Part shown: one piece after another, positions 34,285 through 46,507 of the stretch
Position numbering within the stretch: position 1 is the stretch's first letter
How the letters are laid out: every line of letters starts with the position of its first letter
NCBI GenBank assembly: GCA_016584495.1
Contig: WAID01000003.1
Span: forward strand, 5,412,501 to 5,476,500
Direction: 5' to 3'
Source of the DNA: Celoporthe dispersa
Lineage: Eukaryota; Ascomycota; Sordariomycetes; Diaporthales; Cryphonectriaceae
DNA: 64,000 nt
Made by a program: the position numbers and the translations under genes
The notes under the pieces: generated by a model
Told to the model about the DNA's origin: nothing
Seen by the model: the letters and a program-made list of their open reading frames with translations, nothing else
Databases searched by the model: none

Positions 34285-37200
34285 TTTGATGGTGGGAGGT
34301 ATCGAGATTGGATACGGCTTGGTGAGGTGGGAGAAGTGTTGTTGTTGTTGTTTGGATGAGGTGTCTTGAAGTTGTTGCTGGTGTGAAGATATCGAGTGAG
34401 GTGTATTCGAGGGGCGCCTGGGTCAATATTTATATCCTGCTGGACTATGCACCCCTTTGCCCTTCTCAGGGAGTTCACATGATGTGATGCAACGGCGAAG
34501 GCAATGATCACCAGTCAAGAGAGGGTCAGCTACATCATGGGGACTGGCTAAAGTGGGCGGATGGACCCGGTAGCCCCGAAACGTTACCTCTCGAAAAACA
34601 AAAGAAATACGAGCTGGAGCCGTTGCCAGTGAGGAAACGTTGGTCGTTGATGCTTCACAGTAACCTTAATTGCGCCAAGCTTCGAAAAGGTGGTCTTGGC
34701 TGATGTCAAATCCCGGGTCGGCTCCATACTTATCCCCTTACATGCATCATGGCAAGACCTTAAGAGCGCTTGGTATGCACTGCCACCCCCTGTACTGCCC
34801 TAAACTTGCTACACAGTACTATGGTACTTTTATCGTATGCTGCTATCCAATTCTTCCGTTGGTAAAGACCAGGTAGGGTTCTCGCCTTGGAATTCAATCT
34901 GGTGACATGATTGATGGCTCTACTGACACCCTGAGATCTGGGATCGGGACGGGCTATACACATCTTGCTGACCAAGAGACTCATAGCAAGCAGGATCAGG
35001 AACGAATCTGGGGAACATCTATGATTGCTGGCAGAGTCTATCTGTATTTACGACCAGCCCGAGCAGTAACAGATAAATGACTCCTGGACAGCGGAGGTCT
35101 CCATCAATCGAGCCAATTTGGTTGGGACAAGGAAGACACTCGATCCACCGGAACAGCTGCCGAGCGACCTCGGCACCTAGGCAGTGACGAGTGCGCTGGG
35201 CTGCTTCAGCTTTGCTTCTGGTGGGCACCGTCGATCGTAACCTTCCACGACCTCAAGGCTCAATGCGCGAACTCTGCGGGGAACTCGGGGTACTGCTACA
35301 TGCCGTGTGGCAATGCCAACCAGCTGTTGACCCACGCCTTGAAGGGGCAGTCATCCTCGCACCTTTTCTATTCTTAGGTGCTCCTCGCAGTAGTCGTCCG
35401 TCCTACACGAGCCTCTCCGGCCTGTACCTTGTCATTTTAGCCATCTAGAAACATTTCATGATTGGTAGTTTGTCGTAAGGCCATTGAGCCTCTCAGTAAT
35501 GATGAACAACCTTAGAAATTCTTGGAGGGTCCTTCACCCCGTAGAATGTTTGCGGAATATTCCTCCCAGACAAACTCTATCCTCGAAATTCTTTTCACGA
35601 CATGGCCTCACCCCACTTCAGGCCTCGCCGTCACCTGCAGGCTGTACTGTAGCACTGGCCACTCCACATCACACTGTGCTTTTACCCCGAGGTCAAGGAC
35701 AAAAGTCCTCAGGTGGAGCTCACACGATGTGCGTGGTGAATTTCTCCGAGAATGTCTCGGCAGATACCCACGCTCATCGGCCAGATGTCGTATACCGAAG
35801 TATGCACGTGCTGGGTACCACGCTGGGTTAACTTCCCAGGCCAGCTTGCAGATGCGGGGCATCAGCGAAGAGAATATAGAGGGACAATCGAGGGCGAAGC
35901 GACGCAACAAGCTATGAGCTGCACAGAAATAATTTGACAGAAGCCCCTGGAACTTCTACAGTCTCAGACTACGGACCGGCCGTGTAGTGTTTTCAAAAAC
36001 TTCGCGTTGTTACAACTCCGCCTTGTCCTCTTCGACTCGCATCTATTATCAAATTGCTTTGGAAATTCGACAGCTCGCGCGATGGAGCGGTGAGGTCGTT
36101 GGCCAGAGTGCTCGGGAGTCAAACTCAAAGCCCGGGAAGCCCGTACACACAAGAACAATGATGAAGCAACGCGCATCGCTTTTGCCGTGGCATTACGTGG
36201 CAAAATACACCGCACATTAGATGGCTTCAAGACCAGCTGAAGACCCTCTCGCTTACGAACTCTGTGAACGGACGGACCCAATTGTGGGTATGCTCGACTC
36301 ATTGAATTAGACCCCGAGAATGCCTCTGCTCCAGCCTTGTGTGTCTACAAGCCCAAGTCTCGGCGCGAGTATGCGTACAAATAGCAGGAGCATTACCGAC
36401 CTGGCGCCGTCATCCAAACCAAGAGCAATTGGAAGTGTGGTCAAACCCCATCACATCGCACCCCCCCCCCCCACAAAGCATGTCTTCGAGCTGCCGTCGG
36501 GAATTCAGCATGGGCGGTGATAGGTATACACAAGATATGAGGTCCACGCAACAGTAGAGGCTGGGGATGAATTTCTGATACTCATTGCGTGCTCAAGTAA
36601 TCTATCTGGCTCATATCAATCATTTTCCTCCTGGAAGCCCATACTCTGACGCGAGGCTGTATTAGTGTTTGGCCTAGGATGACTCCACTTGCTAGATTCG
36701 GAAAGTGTCAGCCTTTCTTCCATCGACCCTGCACCCTCGAGTGGGCTACATACTTGGATGCATACCCATGAAAGTACAGTCTTTTCTGCATGTGAAGGTA
36801 GATTTACTGGGTAATCGCAAATTGACAGCTTTGTAAATTACCGCAAGACCCTTGGTTGAGCTGATGGTTTAATGACCGAAGGAGAAGTCTCCGTCTGCTG
36901 GACAGTGACGAAACTGCCCATTACAAGCATGCAGGCAGGTGCCGTTTTTCTTCTGATAACAAATGGGGCTGGGGTTAGATTGTCAGCTTCCACTCCACCT
37001 GAGACCCCAGATCTTAATGATGTGACGAGCTTATGTCATGCCATAGCATCCCAATCTCCCGAGATGTCCCGAGGTCGCTTTAAAAAGAAAAAAAAAACAT
37101 CCCTGACGCAAACCTTAAGCAATAGCAACAATACTCAACCACTGGCTATAAGAATTTTTCCCGAATGAAAGGAGTTTCTGGAATGAAGTGAAATCTGGAA

Positions 37201-38031
37201 GAAGCATACCAAGGAGAAGGACATCATGGCAAGATGCTGAGCAGCAGAGTCGACTTGGCATAAGCTTCTGCCCTAGCAGCTGCCCGGGCATCGTACTGAC
37301 TCAAATATAGAGGGTAAGGATCTTGAGATTGCGAAGAACAGAGATACACCGCGGACTGCCGGCAAATGGGTATCGTCGAAGTGGCTGTGAGAAATAAATC
37401 CACTCTTTAGTTGAGAGCAGGAAACGTATGCGAAACATGGAACTCTGTACCAAGTCATATTGCCAGCCCATATGCAGCGGGGACGAGCCGATCCTAATTT
37501 CAAGCAACCAAGCGGGAAAACGAGAGCGAAGTGGTAGTCCAAGATTGCTCATCAAGCACCTTCGCCTTGAGTCCTCTGCGACTTAGGAGACCCTCCGGGC
37601 ATGCCCGAGCCAGGTGCATACTGCGGCGAGTCTGAACTTCGCGGTAGCAGAAGATGCTTCAGGGCTGCTGCGTAGCCGGCACCGTAAAGTATGAAAGGAA
37701 GGATGAGCAGGGTTAGGGTTGACTGGGCTAGATTACAAGTGCGTGGGTTCAGTAGCTAGAGAGCAGGGGTCAGAACGCATTGCCAGCTAAACATCAAAGA
37801 GTGAGAGTTTACAGCCCTGAAAGAACTCCTTTTTACACAAATGGAACTGGAGCGAGGGTGCGCTGCAGAAGAAAGACAAGAAAGAAAGCCCCAACAGCTG
37901 GATAGCTATCTGCAGTATTGGCTGCCAGCTATGTTCACTATTGCTGCATACAAAATAGAATGGAGCAAATAAAAGTAGGAAAAAAAAAGAGCAGGAGGAA
38001 AGTAGTTAGGAGACAGGAGTATTCTTACACT

Positions 38032-38055
38032 AGGCTAAGTCTTTCACCCTTAGCC
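38032..38055. repeat. Short inverted repeat
   Basis: AGGCTAA and TTAGCCT form a perfect 7-bp stem around a loop of about 10 nt. No function is apparent. Confidence 0.6.
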
Positions 38056-38640
38056 TAAGCATTATCTTCAAGAAGCTTGCAATGGATATAGTCATGGACA
38101 TATTCGAGAGTGGCACAGTCAACTATAGATACTACGAGGGAAGACAAGGGAACTCATCCACAACTTGAGAGTCTGCTTTCGAGCGGTCGGAACTGGCATC
38201 TATTGGCAATAAAATACTCAGCCCCGGCTTGGGACACTCAAAGTCTAGCTTCTTTCACTTTTCCCAGTTCCAGCTCGCACATGGAAGCAAGGGAGGGACT
38301 GATCGGATGGCAACGCTGTTGCTTTCAATAGACTTCGAGCTTCTGGATGGGTAGTCGACTATTGCCCAAGACCAGCGACAGCCTAGCTCAGCGTATCTTA
38401 TAACTCTTGGGAGGTCTTCAGATTAGATAGCTGTGCTTATTTTCTAGCTGGCATCAAATAGAATAAACAAACAACCAAATGAAGGGCTTGAGAATTATTA
38501 TGGCAAGGCGTGACAGGTCTTGAATATTGAAGAGGCGCCACTACTGTTGATGCTACGGGGGAAAGGGAAGGAGATTTAGTACAAAAAATTAATTGAATGA
38601 GGTATCTGAACTAAAAAAATAAAAAAAGGAAAATAAGGAT

Positions 38641-38716
38641 TCCCCGTCTCGGAAATCAAACCCGGAGTCTCCAGAGATCAAACGGATTTGACGCCGTTGA
38701 ACTAAGTAATAGTCTG
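38641..38716 (-). pseudogene. tRNA-like relic (Pol III A and B box) followed by T-runs
   Basis: Read on the minus strand, the segment has TAGTTCAACGGC, an 11-of-12 match to the tRNA A box, and 35-40 nt later GGTTTGATTTC, close to the B box GGTTCGANTCC but with C-to-T changes. A short T-arm can pair, and T7-A-T7 follows about 12 nt after the B box, as a Pol III terminator would. The acceptor strands do not pair and the anticodon arm is poor, so this is not an intact tRNA. A decayed tRNA gene or the head of a tRNA-derived SINE are the alternatives. Confidence 0.35.
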
Positions 38717-39565
38717 ACATCATTCTTTAAGACCAGACAGGGCCACGATTCTTGATTCATTTTCACAGATTACATTATATTCTTGAATGTGGGTGCAGGT
38801 GTAGCAGGACCAGCCCGCATCTAACGCGACTGGCAGTCAAGAAAGTACCTGTGGCAGGTGACACAGTCAGTTGTTGGCTTTTCTTAGGACCGAAAGGAGG
38901 CAGGACTAGGTCGCCAGGGTGATACGGGAGCAGCTTTTTGGTGGTTCTGGCTGGCGACAATATTCCATCCTCCAGCTCAAACGACTCGTAAGCCTCTGAA
39001 AATGGCCAGCCACAAGGTTTTGACGTTAGACGAGACATAATTCTTGCTGAAACTCTGCCTTCAAGGAGGCCTAGAACGATGGAACGCCCACGGCTGTTTG
39101 AGGCGTGGGCGAGGCCACAGGCTGAACATGGCTGTCAGGAGCTCGACAAGTAGAGTAGCAAAAAGCGAGGTGGTAATTATGGTCAAACTAGATTTACTCG
39201 GACACTCTTTGCTCCGACTTCAAACCGATGCAAGATCAAGTGCTGTGCAAGAAGGAAAGAAAGAAAAAAGGGCGATCGATCTCTGAGTATCCTAGACTTC
39301 TGTTTCTCATTATTAGGAACTGAGTGAAGGAAAGAAAGGGGATATTGGAAAAGAGACCTCTATGGGGGTTGGGGGTTGGTCCTTCAACGTTTTTTTGCCA
39401 GCTGGCCGCTTCATCATGACAGGTAAGCGCCAGCTGCCAGGAGGAACAAGGGTGCAGGTGTGGTGGGGTTAGGCGTGCCTTCACGAGCCCGTCTCGCTCC
39501 AACATCCCACCCCGCTCATCCCACCATGCGCAAGACGCTATTGATGACAGCCCAACGACTCCAAG

Positions 39566-40080
39566 ATGGGCAAAAACAAAGGTGCTGATAAGGCTACAGC
39601 CGGCGGAGGGGGCAAGGGGGCCAAGGGCAAGGGCGACAAGGAGGCCGGTTCTGGCAAGAAGAACGGGCTGAAAATCAAGATCCGGCATGTTCTGTGGTAG
39701 GTCCGCTCTCGACACTGGGAATCGCCCGAGAGCTGCGATCATGGCTGATGAGCCGTGCAGCGAGAAGAAATCAAGGATGGACGAGGCCCTGGCGAAGCTT
39801 GAGGAGGGGGTCAGCTTCGCTGAGGTGGCTAGGAACTACTCGGAGGACAAGGCGAAACAGGGTGAGTCGCCCTCAGCAGGGGAATGCACCAGATGCTGTT
39901 TATGGGCAGCTGACTGAGAGATCTCCAGGAGGGTCATTGGGTGAGGTGACCAAGGACGCACCGTTTGACCAAAAGTTTAAGGATTGCGCCTGGGACCTGG
40001 AGCCGAGCACCGTTGACAAGCCGAAGTACAACTGGGTGAAGACGGACTTTGGTTACCACATCATTATGGTAGAGAAGTAA
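39566..40080 (+). CDS. PIN4: Parvulin-type peptidyl-prolyl isomerase (PIN4/Par14-like)
   Basis: A small parvulin that isomerises X-Pro bonds; the animal homologue acts in ribosome biogenesis and binds DNA. Exons 39566-39696, 39761-39861 and 39929-40080 (introns of 64 and 67 bp) sum to 384 nt (127 aa). The N-terminus, MGKNKGADKATAGGGGKGAK, is a basic glycine-rich tail as in Par14. The rotamase domain follows: IKIRHVLCEKKSRMDEALAK, FAEVARNYSEDKAKQGGSLG, then KTDFGYHIIMVEK at the end. Conserved histidines in RHVLC and GYHII are present. It converges with RPS12. Confidence 0.92.
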
Positions 40081-40393
40081 GCAGAGACTTCTCGGTCTAT
40101 TGAAGCATCATGGTGTCATCTTCACTAGCACACAGCATTAAGGCGTTATCAGGGCCATCGGAGTTTTCCCACGAATCTGGTGGTGGTTTTTTTTTTTGTG
40201 TTGGAAGCCCCAAATGTGAGGTAGCTTGAATGCCTCTCTACTTTTCCCTGTCCGAACCATTGCCAACCCAAGAAGCTCGAGTCATCCGAAATGGTCATCA
40301 TTGATGTGACCGACCGATAAGATAGCCCATCATATGTTCCACCTATGATTTCCCCCCGTAAACGCCCCGGATCGTGTCTGACGATAGTTCTGT
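40081..40393. other. Convergent 3' intergenic region
   Basis: The 313 bp between the PIN4 and RPS12 stop codons. A T10 run occurs near 40189. No gene is seen. Confidence 0.6.
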
Positions 40394-41116
40394 TTACTGC
40401 TCGGTCTGGAAGTAGTTCAGGAGGATAGAGCGCTCCTGAGACTCCTCGCCCCAGTCCTTGACGACGACGCAGGAGCAGTTGACAACCTTACGGGCGTTAC
40501 CCTCACGGTCGAGAACGCCTATCGAACAGCAGTCAGTCACCCCTTCTGTTACAAGATGCACGTCTTCCTCGTTATAATCCCCTTCGAATGATGGAGTGTT
40601 ACTCACAAAGACCAGCCCACTCGCCGAGCTGCTTTCCATCGGGCACCTTGATCAGGGGGATCTTGTGCTCGTTGCAAAGAGCAATGACGAGCTTCTTGTA
40701 GGCCTCCTCCTCGCAGGACTCGTTGAGGACGCACATGTGGGCCTGGCGACGGTCGAGGGCCTTGGAGGCCTCACGCAGACCGCGGGCGAGGCCGTCGTGC
40801 ATGAGGGCGAGCTTCAGGACTCCCTTGAGGGCGTCCAGGACGGACATCTGGCCCTTGGAGGCGGCATCGGCCGAAACTTCGACCTCCTCGGCGACTTCGG
40901 GGGCGTTGTTCTCTTCTACGTCCGACTGTGTTTATCGAGAGCAAAGGTCAGCGGCTAGGGTTTCAACGGATGGTTCTGTTGTGGGCTGGTCATGCGCGTG
41001 CGCAGCAGGCAATTGCGACACTGCCCCACGAGCTTCTGCTGGGGGTGGTCGCGTCGCCCAACTGCACCCCGCTGACCCGAATTTGCAGGAGATAGCCATT
41101 GGGTGGTCCTTACCAT
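40394..41116 (-). CDS. RPS12: 40S ribosomal protein S12 (eS12)
   Basis: A small-subunit ribosomal protein of the L7Ae-like fold, located at the beak of the 40S subunit. Exons 41116-41114, 40925-40607 and 40518-40394 sum to 447 nt and give 148 aa. The first coding exon is the ATG alone, directly followed by GTAAGG; the 188-bp intron ends in ACACAG before SDVEENNAPEVAEEVEVS. Family motifs include ALMHDGLARGLREASKALDR, HMCVLNESCEEEAYKKLV and KVVNCSCVVVKDWGEE. The residue at the second junction is rebuilt as WAGLCVLDREG, so both splices are secure. It shares a divergent promoter region with RPS22. Confidence 0.96.
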
Positions 41117-41831
41117 CTTGATGGTGACTTTGTCAAGTTGCTGTCGAAGCGATCCTCGAAGAGACTTGGGTGGTTGAGAGTTGAGAAAAAGGAATGAAAA
41201 TCCGGCTGTCTTGGGATTTTGGAGTTGTTGGTAAATTGAAAAGTGACGAAGTTAGCAAAAAGCGTGCGCCGTAAAGGCAAAAAATCAGCCAAGGTTGGGT
41301 GTGCACGGACCGTTTGGTGAGCAGTGCAGGTTGCTAGGGCTAATTCCCACAAAACGAACTTTGCTGCGACGACTCCACCTCGCGTTCGGGGACTTAGAGA
41401 AAAGTTCGACCTCCAACCATCACCATCAAATTCCTCACTCCTCCCCCACCCACCTTCCAAACGACCATCTACCACGAGGTACGTTAACTCTGCAGTGTCT
41501 CATTATGACTTGAGAAGAAGTTTTCTTTAGGGAGGAGGGGATGCCCCTTCGCGAAGGCCGGGGAGAGCAATTGAGGATGGACGACCTGGTCGCAACGAGG
41601 AATCACGCAGCAGACGCCGCACGCGACTTCATGATGCGGCCATGATGGACAGATCCTCCTCGATACGCTTCTCTCCATCGACGCTGAGCGGGCAGAACCC
41701 TCCTCAGGGGGCACTCTCCACGCTCTTAGAGCCTCCGAAGGCTAACATGGCATCTACTGGTGGCAGATACCTCATCTCGCACAAGATTTGAGAATCTCCT
41801 TCACGACTCAACCCACCCGAAAACCGTCAAG
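41117..41831. promoter_or_regulatory. Shared divergent promoter of RPS12 and RPS22
   Basis: Two cytosolic small-subunit ribosomal protein genes start head-to-head 715 bp apart. Co-regulation from a bidirectional promoter is likely. The uS8 side contains GAGGTACGT and later GGTGGCAG, which could be the ends of a 5' UTR intron; this is a guess. No other gene is seen inside. Confidence 0.55.
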
Positions 41832-42535
41832 ATGGTCCGCACCTCCGTCCTCAACGATGCTCTGAAGAACATCAACAACGCCGAGAAGGCCGGCAAGCGC
41901 CAGGTCCTGATCCGACCTTCCTCCAAGGTCATCGTCAAGTTCCTGCAGGTCATGCAGAAGCACGGTATGTCGCCTTTCTCTCCTTACTACTACGCCCCCA
42001 TACACCACCACCACACCAACCGCAGGAGCCCCTCCTCCAATTCGGCATGATAACTAGACGACGGTCTCAAAAACTCCAACGACTCCAGTCTTTTAAGTTG
42101 CCGATAGATCAACCTGCGGAGATCTTACACGTTTCTCTGAATTCCCCCATGTGGTCTAACGTTTAGTCTTACGCAACATCTGCTGACATCTCTTATGTTC
42201 TCAGGCTACATTGGCGAGTTCGAGGAGGTTGACGACCACCGCTCCGGCAAGATCGTTGTCCAGCTGATTGGCCGGTAAGTACAAAGACATCAAGGCCACC
42301 CCCGGAACGCTACCACGGAGACCCAGCTAACATGTTTCCCCTCAGTCTCAACAAGACTGGTGTCATCTCTCCCCGCTACAACGTCAAGCTTGCCGACCTC
42401 GAGAAGTGGACTGTCCGCCTGCTGCCCTCGCGTCAGTTCGGCTACGTCATCCTGACTACCTCCGCTGGCATCATGGACCACGAGGAGGCTCGTCGCAAGC
42501 ACGTCTCCGGCAAGATCATCGGTTTCTTCTACTAG
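41832..42535 (+). CDS. RPS22: 40S ribosomal protein S22 (uS8)
   Basis: A universal small-subunit ribosomal protein. Exons 41832-41964, 42205-42274 and 42346-42535 (introns of 240 and 71 bp) sum to 393 nt and give 130 aa, the standard length. The protein starts MVRTSVLNDALKNINNAEKA and continues KRQVLIRPSSKVIVKFLQVM, GYIGEFEEVDDHRSGKIVVQ and LNKTGVISPRYNVKLADLEK. It ends HEEARRKHVSGKIIGFFY, the conserved C-terminus. Confidence 0.97.
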
Positions 42536-43559
42536 ACATTACAAAGGCCACGATGGGATGAGCCGGGCGAGGAGGATCTCGCTGTTGCATAGACGGCGTT
42601 GGTGGATGGCACAAAAAATGGCAAACCTGTCTTAAGTCCACAGGATGTGTGGTGATGGTCACCCTTCACGTCCAGAGATACCTTTGAGATGATCCAGAAT
42701 AGAAGACCTCGATCTTCGAGAGATCATGCCTCAGTTTCGTGTAGTGTCTCAACGCATCCAGGTGACAACCACATCAAGGTCTTTGACCAAGTGAGCTGCT
42801 CGCATTGTGGCTCGAGTGACACCCATCCCGGACTCTCATCTATGGCAGGTCTGTGGAAGGGAGACAGACACATTCCACGTTGTGAGGATTGTCTCTGATT
42901 AAATCTTGCGCCGTTGCTTCTGTGCCGTTGCTGTACCTGATTATCGGGTCGGCTGTAGACAGCGAGATAGAATGGTAGAAAGTGTTTCAGATTAGTAGAC
43001 GAACGTGCAGTGATGTCAGAAAGACCACTGCTGAAGATTCTCAAGAATTTATCTTTTCTTGCAGAAGCTATTTTCTAATGCTCCGGCATGTTCTTGGATT
43101 CGCCGTGAAGAGTTATCGCATTTCTTATGTGGGATGTTTGAGAGATACGCGCGGGCCCTCCCCAGGTAGCGGGTGTTAGCAAGTAGATGTCTATCGGCTC
43201 CTCCTGGCACCCCGTTTCCGTCGTCGAGACACCTCCACGAATTAATCCCATGTGAACAACTCTCGGCCTCTCCCACCCTCCTGGCATCGCCAATTCGCAA
43301 AATCGAGTTGTCAGGTTCGGCCAGACGCCCCGATGCCCCCGAGTCCCCGCCCTCATGTCACACAGAGGCTTGCATTCCACGCCTAATTGACGGACAAGCT
43401 GGGAGGTAGCCTCCTCGCTCGCCGCCCCTCGACGTCGCCCCGTTTCTCGTCCTCGCCCCTCGTTCAGTCTTGGACTCGTCTGTCTGGACTCGAGCCCTGC
43501 TCGAGGGCTCAAAGTCAACGCCCTGCAGGCTCGAGCAAGGCCGCATCCTGTGATGGAAG
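42536..43559. other. Intergenic region between RPS22 and the GT90 gene
   Basis: About 1 kb, with no gene recognised. It holds the RPS22 3' UTR on the left and the promoter of the glycosyltransferase on the right. Confidence 0.6.
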
Positions 43560-45487
43560 ATGCGACCACGACAGACCCTCACACTCGGAGCTATCGTGCT
43601 CTTGTGCTTCCTCGCCTACAGCGTGCTGCAGCTAGGAACGCCCCAACGGCCTACCGCACTCATACCCAACCTGAACCTACCGAGACCACCGCCTTCCGGC
43701 GGCAAGCCTGTGCAGGATGAACCAAATCCCAATCGCCCGCCCGCTGATATCGATCATGACGCGCCGCGAACCAAGTTCAAGCCCGCGCCCGGCGGCTCTC
43801 ACCCCGTGTGGCACCTCATCAAGGAGGCCGAGAACAAGCTGGAAGAGACCAAGGCGCGCCAGTCAAAGACGCTTGCTGACGCAGTGGCCGAGTATCGTCG
43901 CCGCTACGGGATTCCTCCCCCGCCCAACTTTGACAAGTGGTTCGAGTATGCCACAAGCAAGGGCGTCCAGCTGATCGACGAGTATGACCTAATCCACGAG
44001 CTCATCACGCCCTTCTGGGGCCTCAAGCCCTCCACGATCCGCGCCCGCGCGGCCGAGGCACTGGGGTGGGACAACGCGCTGCTGGGCGTACAGATCCGCG
44101 ACGGCAGGATCACACACATACAAGGCGGCGGGGACTGGCAGCGGGACGCAACAGAGGGCATGATGAAGCCGTTCCTGGCCCACCTTCCCAACATGGACCT
44201 GGCGTTCAACATCCATGACGAACCCCGCGTGGTGGTGCCGCACGACGACATGGAGCGGCTGGTGGCAACGGCCAAGAACAAGAACATGAAGGCGGCGAAT
44301 GCGGTGACCAACCCGCGAAACTATTTTACCAAGAAACCGCGGGATCTCAACGACGGCACGTATTTCACCGAGACCAAGCTCACGCGCTTCAATGTCTTTG
44401 CACACCAGCCCGTCTGGACGCACTCGCGCATGTCGTGCCCGCCCGAGAGCCCCGCGCGCGCGCTGGAGGAGGTCGACCGCGTGGACGATGTCGAGAGGTA
44501 CGCGATGAGCGAGCTGGGTTTCGTCTACAACGAGACGGCCATGGCGGACATCTGCTACAGCCCGAGCCTCAGCTCGACGTATGGGTTTTTTGATAGGCCG
44601 AACGCTTACAACATCGTGCACGACCTGTTTCCTATCTTTTCGCAGAGCAAGATCTCGTCGTACAACGATATACTATACCCCTCTCCGTGGTACTGGTACG
44701 ACAAGGTTCCGTACGAGGAGAAGAAGGACATGGCCTGGGCCCTGAAGAAAGACCAGCTGTACTGGCGAGGGTCGACCACAGGCGGGTTCTCGCGGAACGG
44801 CGGGTGGCGGCGGCAGCACCGGCAGCGGCTGGTACAGAAGTTCAACGCGGCAGACCAGGTCAAGATCCTGGGCAACCAAGGCGACGAGACACACCCGGAG
44901 TGGGCGGTGAAAGAGGTGCCCCGTGGTGACTATAAAGATCTCGTCAATGTGCGCTTCTCTCACGTGGGACAGTGCGACCCTGGCGACTGTGACGCGCAGA
45001 CCGAGTTCTTCCAGGTCACGAGCCGGGTGGAGCAGCAGGAAGCGTGGCAATACAAGTATCTCCTGGACATGGACGGCAACGCCTTCTCGGGTCGGTTTTA
45101 TGCCTTCCTCAAGAGCAGGAGTCTGATCTACAAGTTTGCCGTCTTCAGGGAATGGCACTACGAGTGGGTCAAGGCGTGGGCGCACTACATCCCCCTTAGC
45201 CTGCACGGCGACGAGTGGCTCGAGGCCGTACGCTTTTTTGGCGATGGAGAGCTGGGGAAGAAGGAGGCGGAACGAGTGGCACTGCAGGGGAGAGATTGGG
45301 CAAACAAGGTGTTAAGAAAGGAGGACATGGAGGTGTGGTTTTTCAGGCTATTGCTAGAGTGAGTCCTGCCCTCTCCATTCTACCATCACCTCCTGCGGAA
45401 AGATTCTAACAATGTCACAGATACGCGCGGGTCATCGACGACGACCGGGAGAATATTGGATTCTCTGTTTTCACCACTTCTGCTTGA
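43560..45487 (+). CDS. GT90-family glycosyltransferase (CAP10-like), type II membrane protein
   Basis: A predicted Golgi glycosyltransferase of family GT90, the family of the cryptococcal capsule-associated CAP10 and of animal POGLUT enzymes. Exons 43560-45358 and 45421-45487 (62-bp intron) sum to 1866 nt (621 aa). A short cytoplasmic MRPRQT is followed by a single membrane anchor, LTLGAIVLLCFLAYSVLQL, and a proline-rich stem. The catalytic region contains VVPHDDMERL, DICYSPSLSSTYGFFDRP, FPIFSQSKISSYNDILYPSP, KDQLYWRGSTTGGF and YKYLLDMDGNAFSGRFYAFL, then LIYKFAVFREWHYEWVKAW, the typical CAP10-domain order. The last exon adds YARVIDDDRENIGFSVFTTS. Sugar and acceptor cannot be told from sequence; cell-wall or glycolipid glycan is plausible. 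Confidence 0.9.
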
Positions 45488-46507
45488 GAATGGCGGCCGG
45501 GGTCTTGTCTGGTTCTTGTTTTCATTCATCCCTTGATTATATAAACTCCTATGTAAGATCATTGTCGATAAAACCTGCCGCTTGGGATTCGAAAGAGTAA
45601 TCAGCATTGAGCAAGGCGTTGCGTCTTAAGTCACCAAAGGACTCACTCGGAGGGGGGAAAAGGCCTTTCATCCTATTACAGCGAGTGAATCATCATCTAC
45701 AATCGATATCAGCCTTCTGTGGCGGCGGAAGACATATCGGCATCTCCTGGAAAGCGTTTTGTCTCTGCTTCGAAACACATTTCATTGGGAGCGCCCTACT
45801 GGTGGATGAACTTCGGCCTCGCCTGCGCCATGCTTCCAGCTCAGCGAAATCCTTATACTGCCCTCCTGATCTCCCGACTTCATAAGCGCTCTATATATGA
45901 CGCGAGAAGTAAGCAGTACGACTGAGTAAGTGTACTTGACGGGTTCGCATCATCTTTCAACATCGATTAAGCAGCTACGACTCAGCAGGACATATAGCCA
46001 GAGCTATGTACAGGGGCGAACAAGTCTTTCCTGGGAATATCATTTCATACCTTCCCTTCTCTTTCCTTTTCCTCTACGTGCGCACGACCAGCTTCATCAA
46101 GCCTGTATGAGCAATTCTGAGGAGGACGCTCTACCCCCCGGAGCGATGAGTTCCCTGACGCCTGAGCTGCAGGCACGTGCGGGCTGGAAGGAACAGGTTG
46201 CAAGCGCAACTGTCTGCATTGTGATATAATAAGAATCACGAAGAAGATGATCAGAACGTTGGGTGCTCTGAATATGCCAGCGGTGATGGGCTGTTGCGGG
46301 AGAAACACTGCGGCGGTCCCTACCTAAGTGCTTGATCTGGAGCCAGCTTCTCGGGGTTCTTTGTTGGCCGTCAGCCTCACTGGTAGGCCGCTGCAGTCAC
46401 AGCAACATTGATCAGGGAGAGTGGACCATCAACACATGTTGGTCAGATCGTGATCATTCCACCATTTCTCCATCCTACCGTGTGGTATTGTTGTGTGCAC
46501 AGGCTGT
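45488..46507. other. Convergent 3' intergenic region
   Basis: About 1 kb between the GT90 gene (+) and the NFKBIL1-like gene (-), with no gene recognised. Confidence 0.6.

Larger units (their letters stand above)
34285..39565. other. 5.3-kb gene-poor region
   Basis: I see no gene here. Open frames are short and lack family resemblance. Base composition is closer to 50% GC, with AT-rich patches (for example 37960-38100 and 38450-38640). It contains a short hairpin at 38032-38055 and a tRNA-like relic on the minus strand at about 38641-38716. It may include decayed transposon sequence, but no transposase or reverse-transcriptase motif could be read. Confidence 0.55.
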
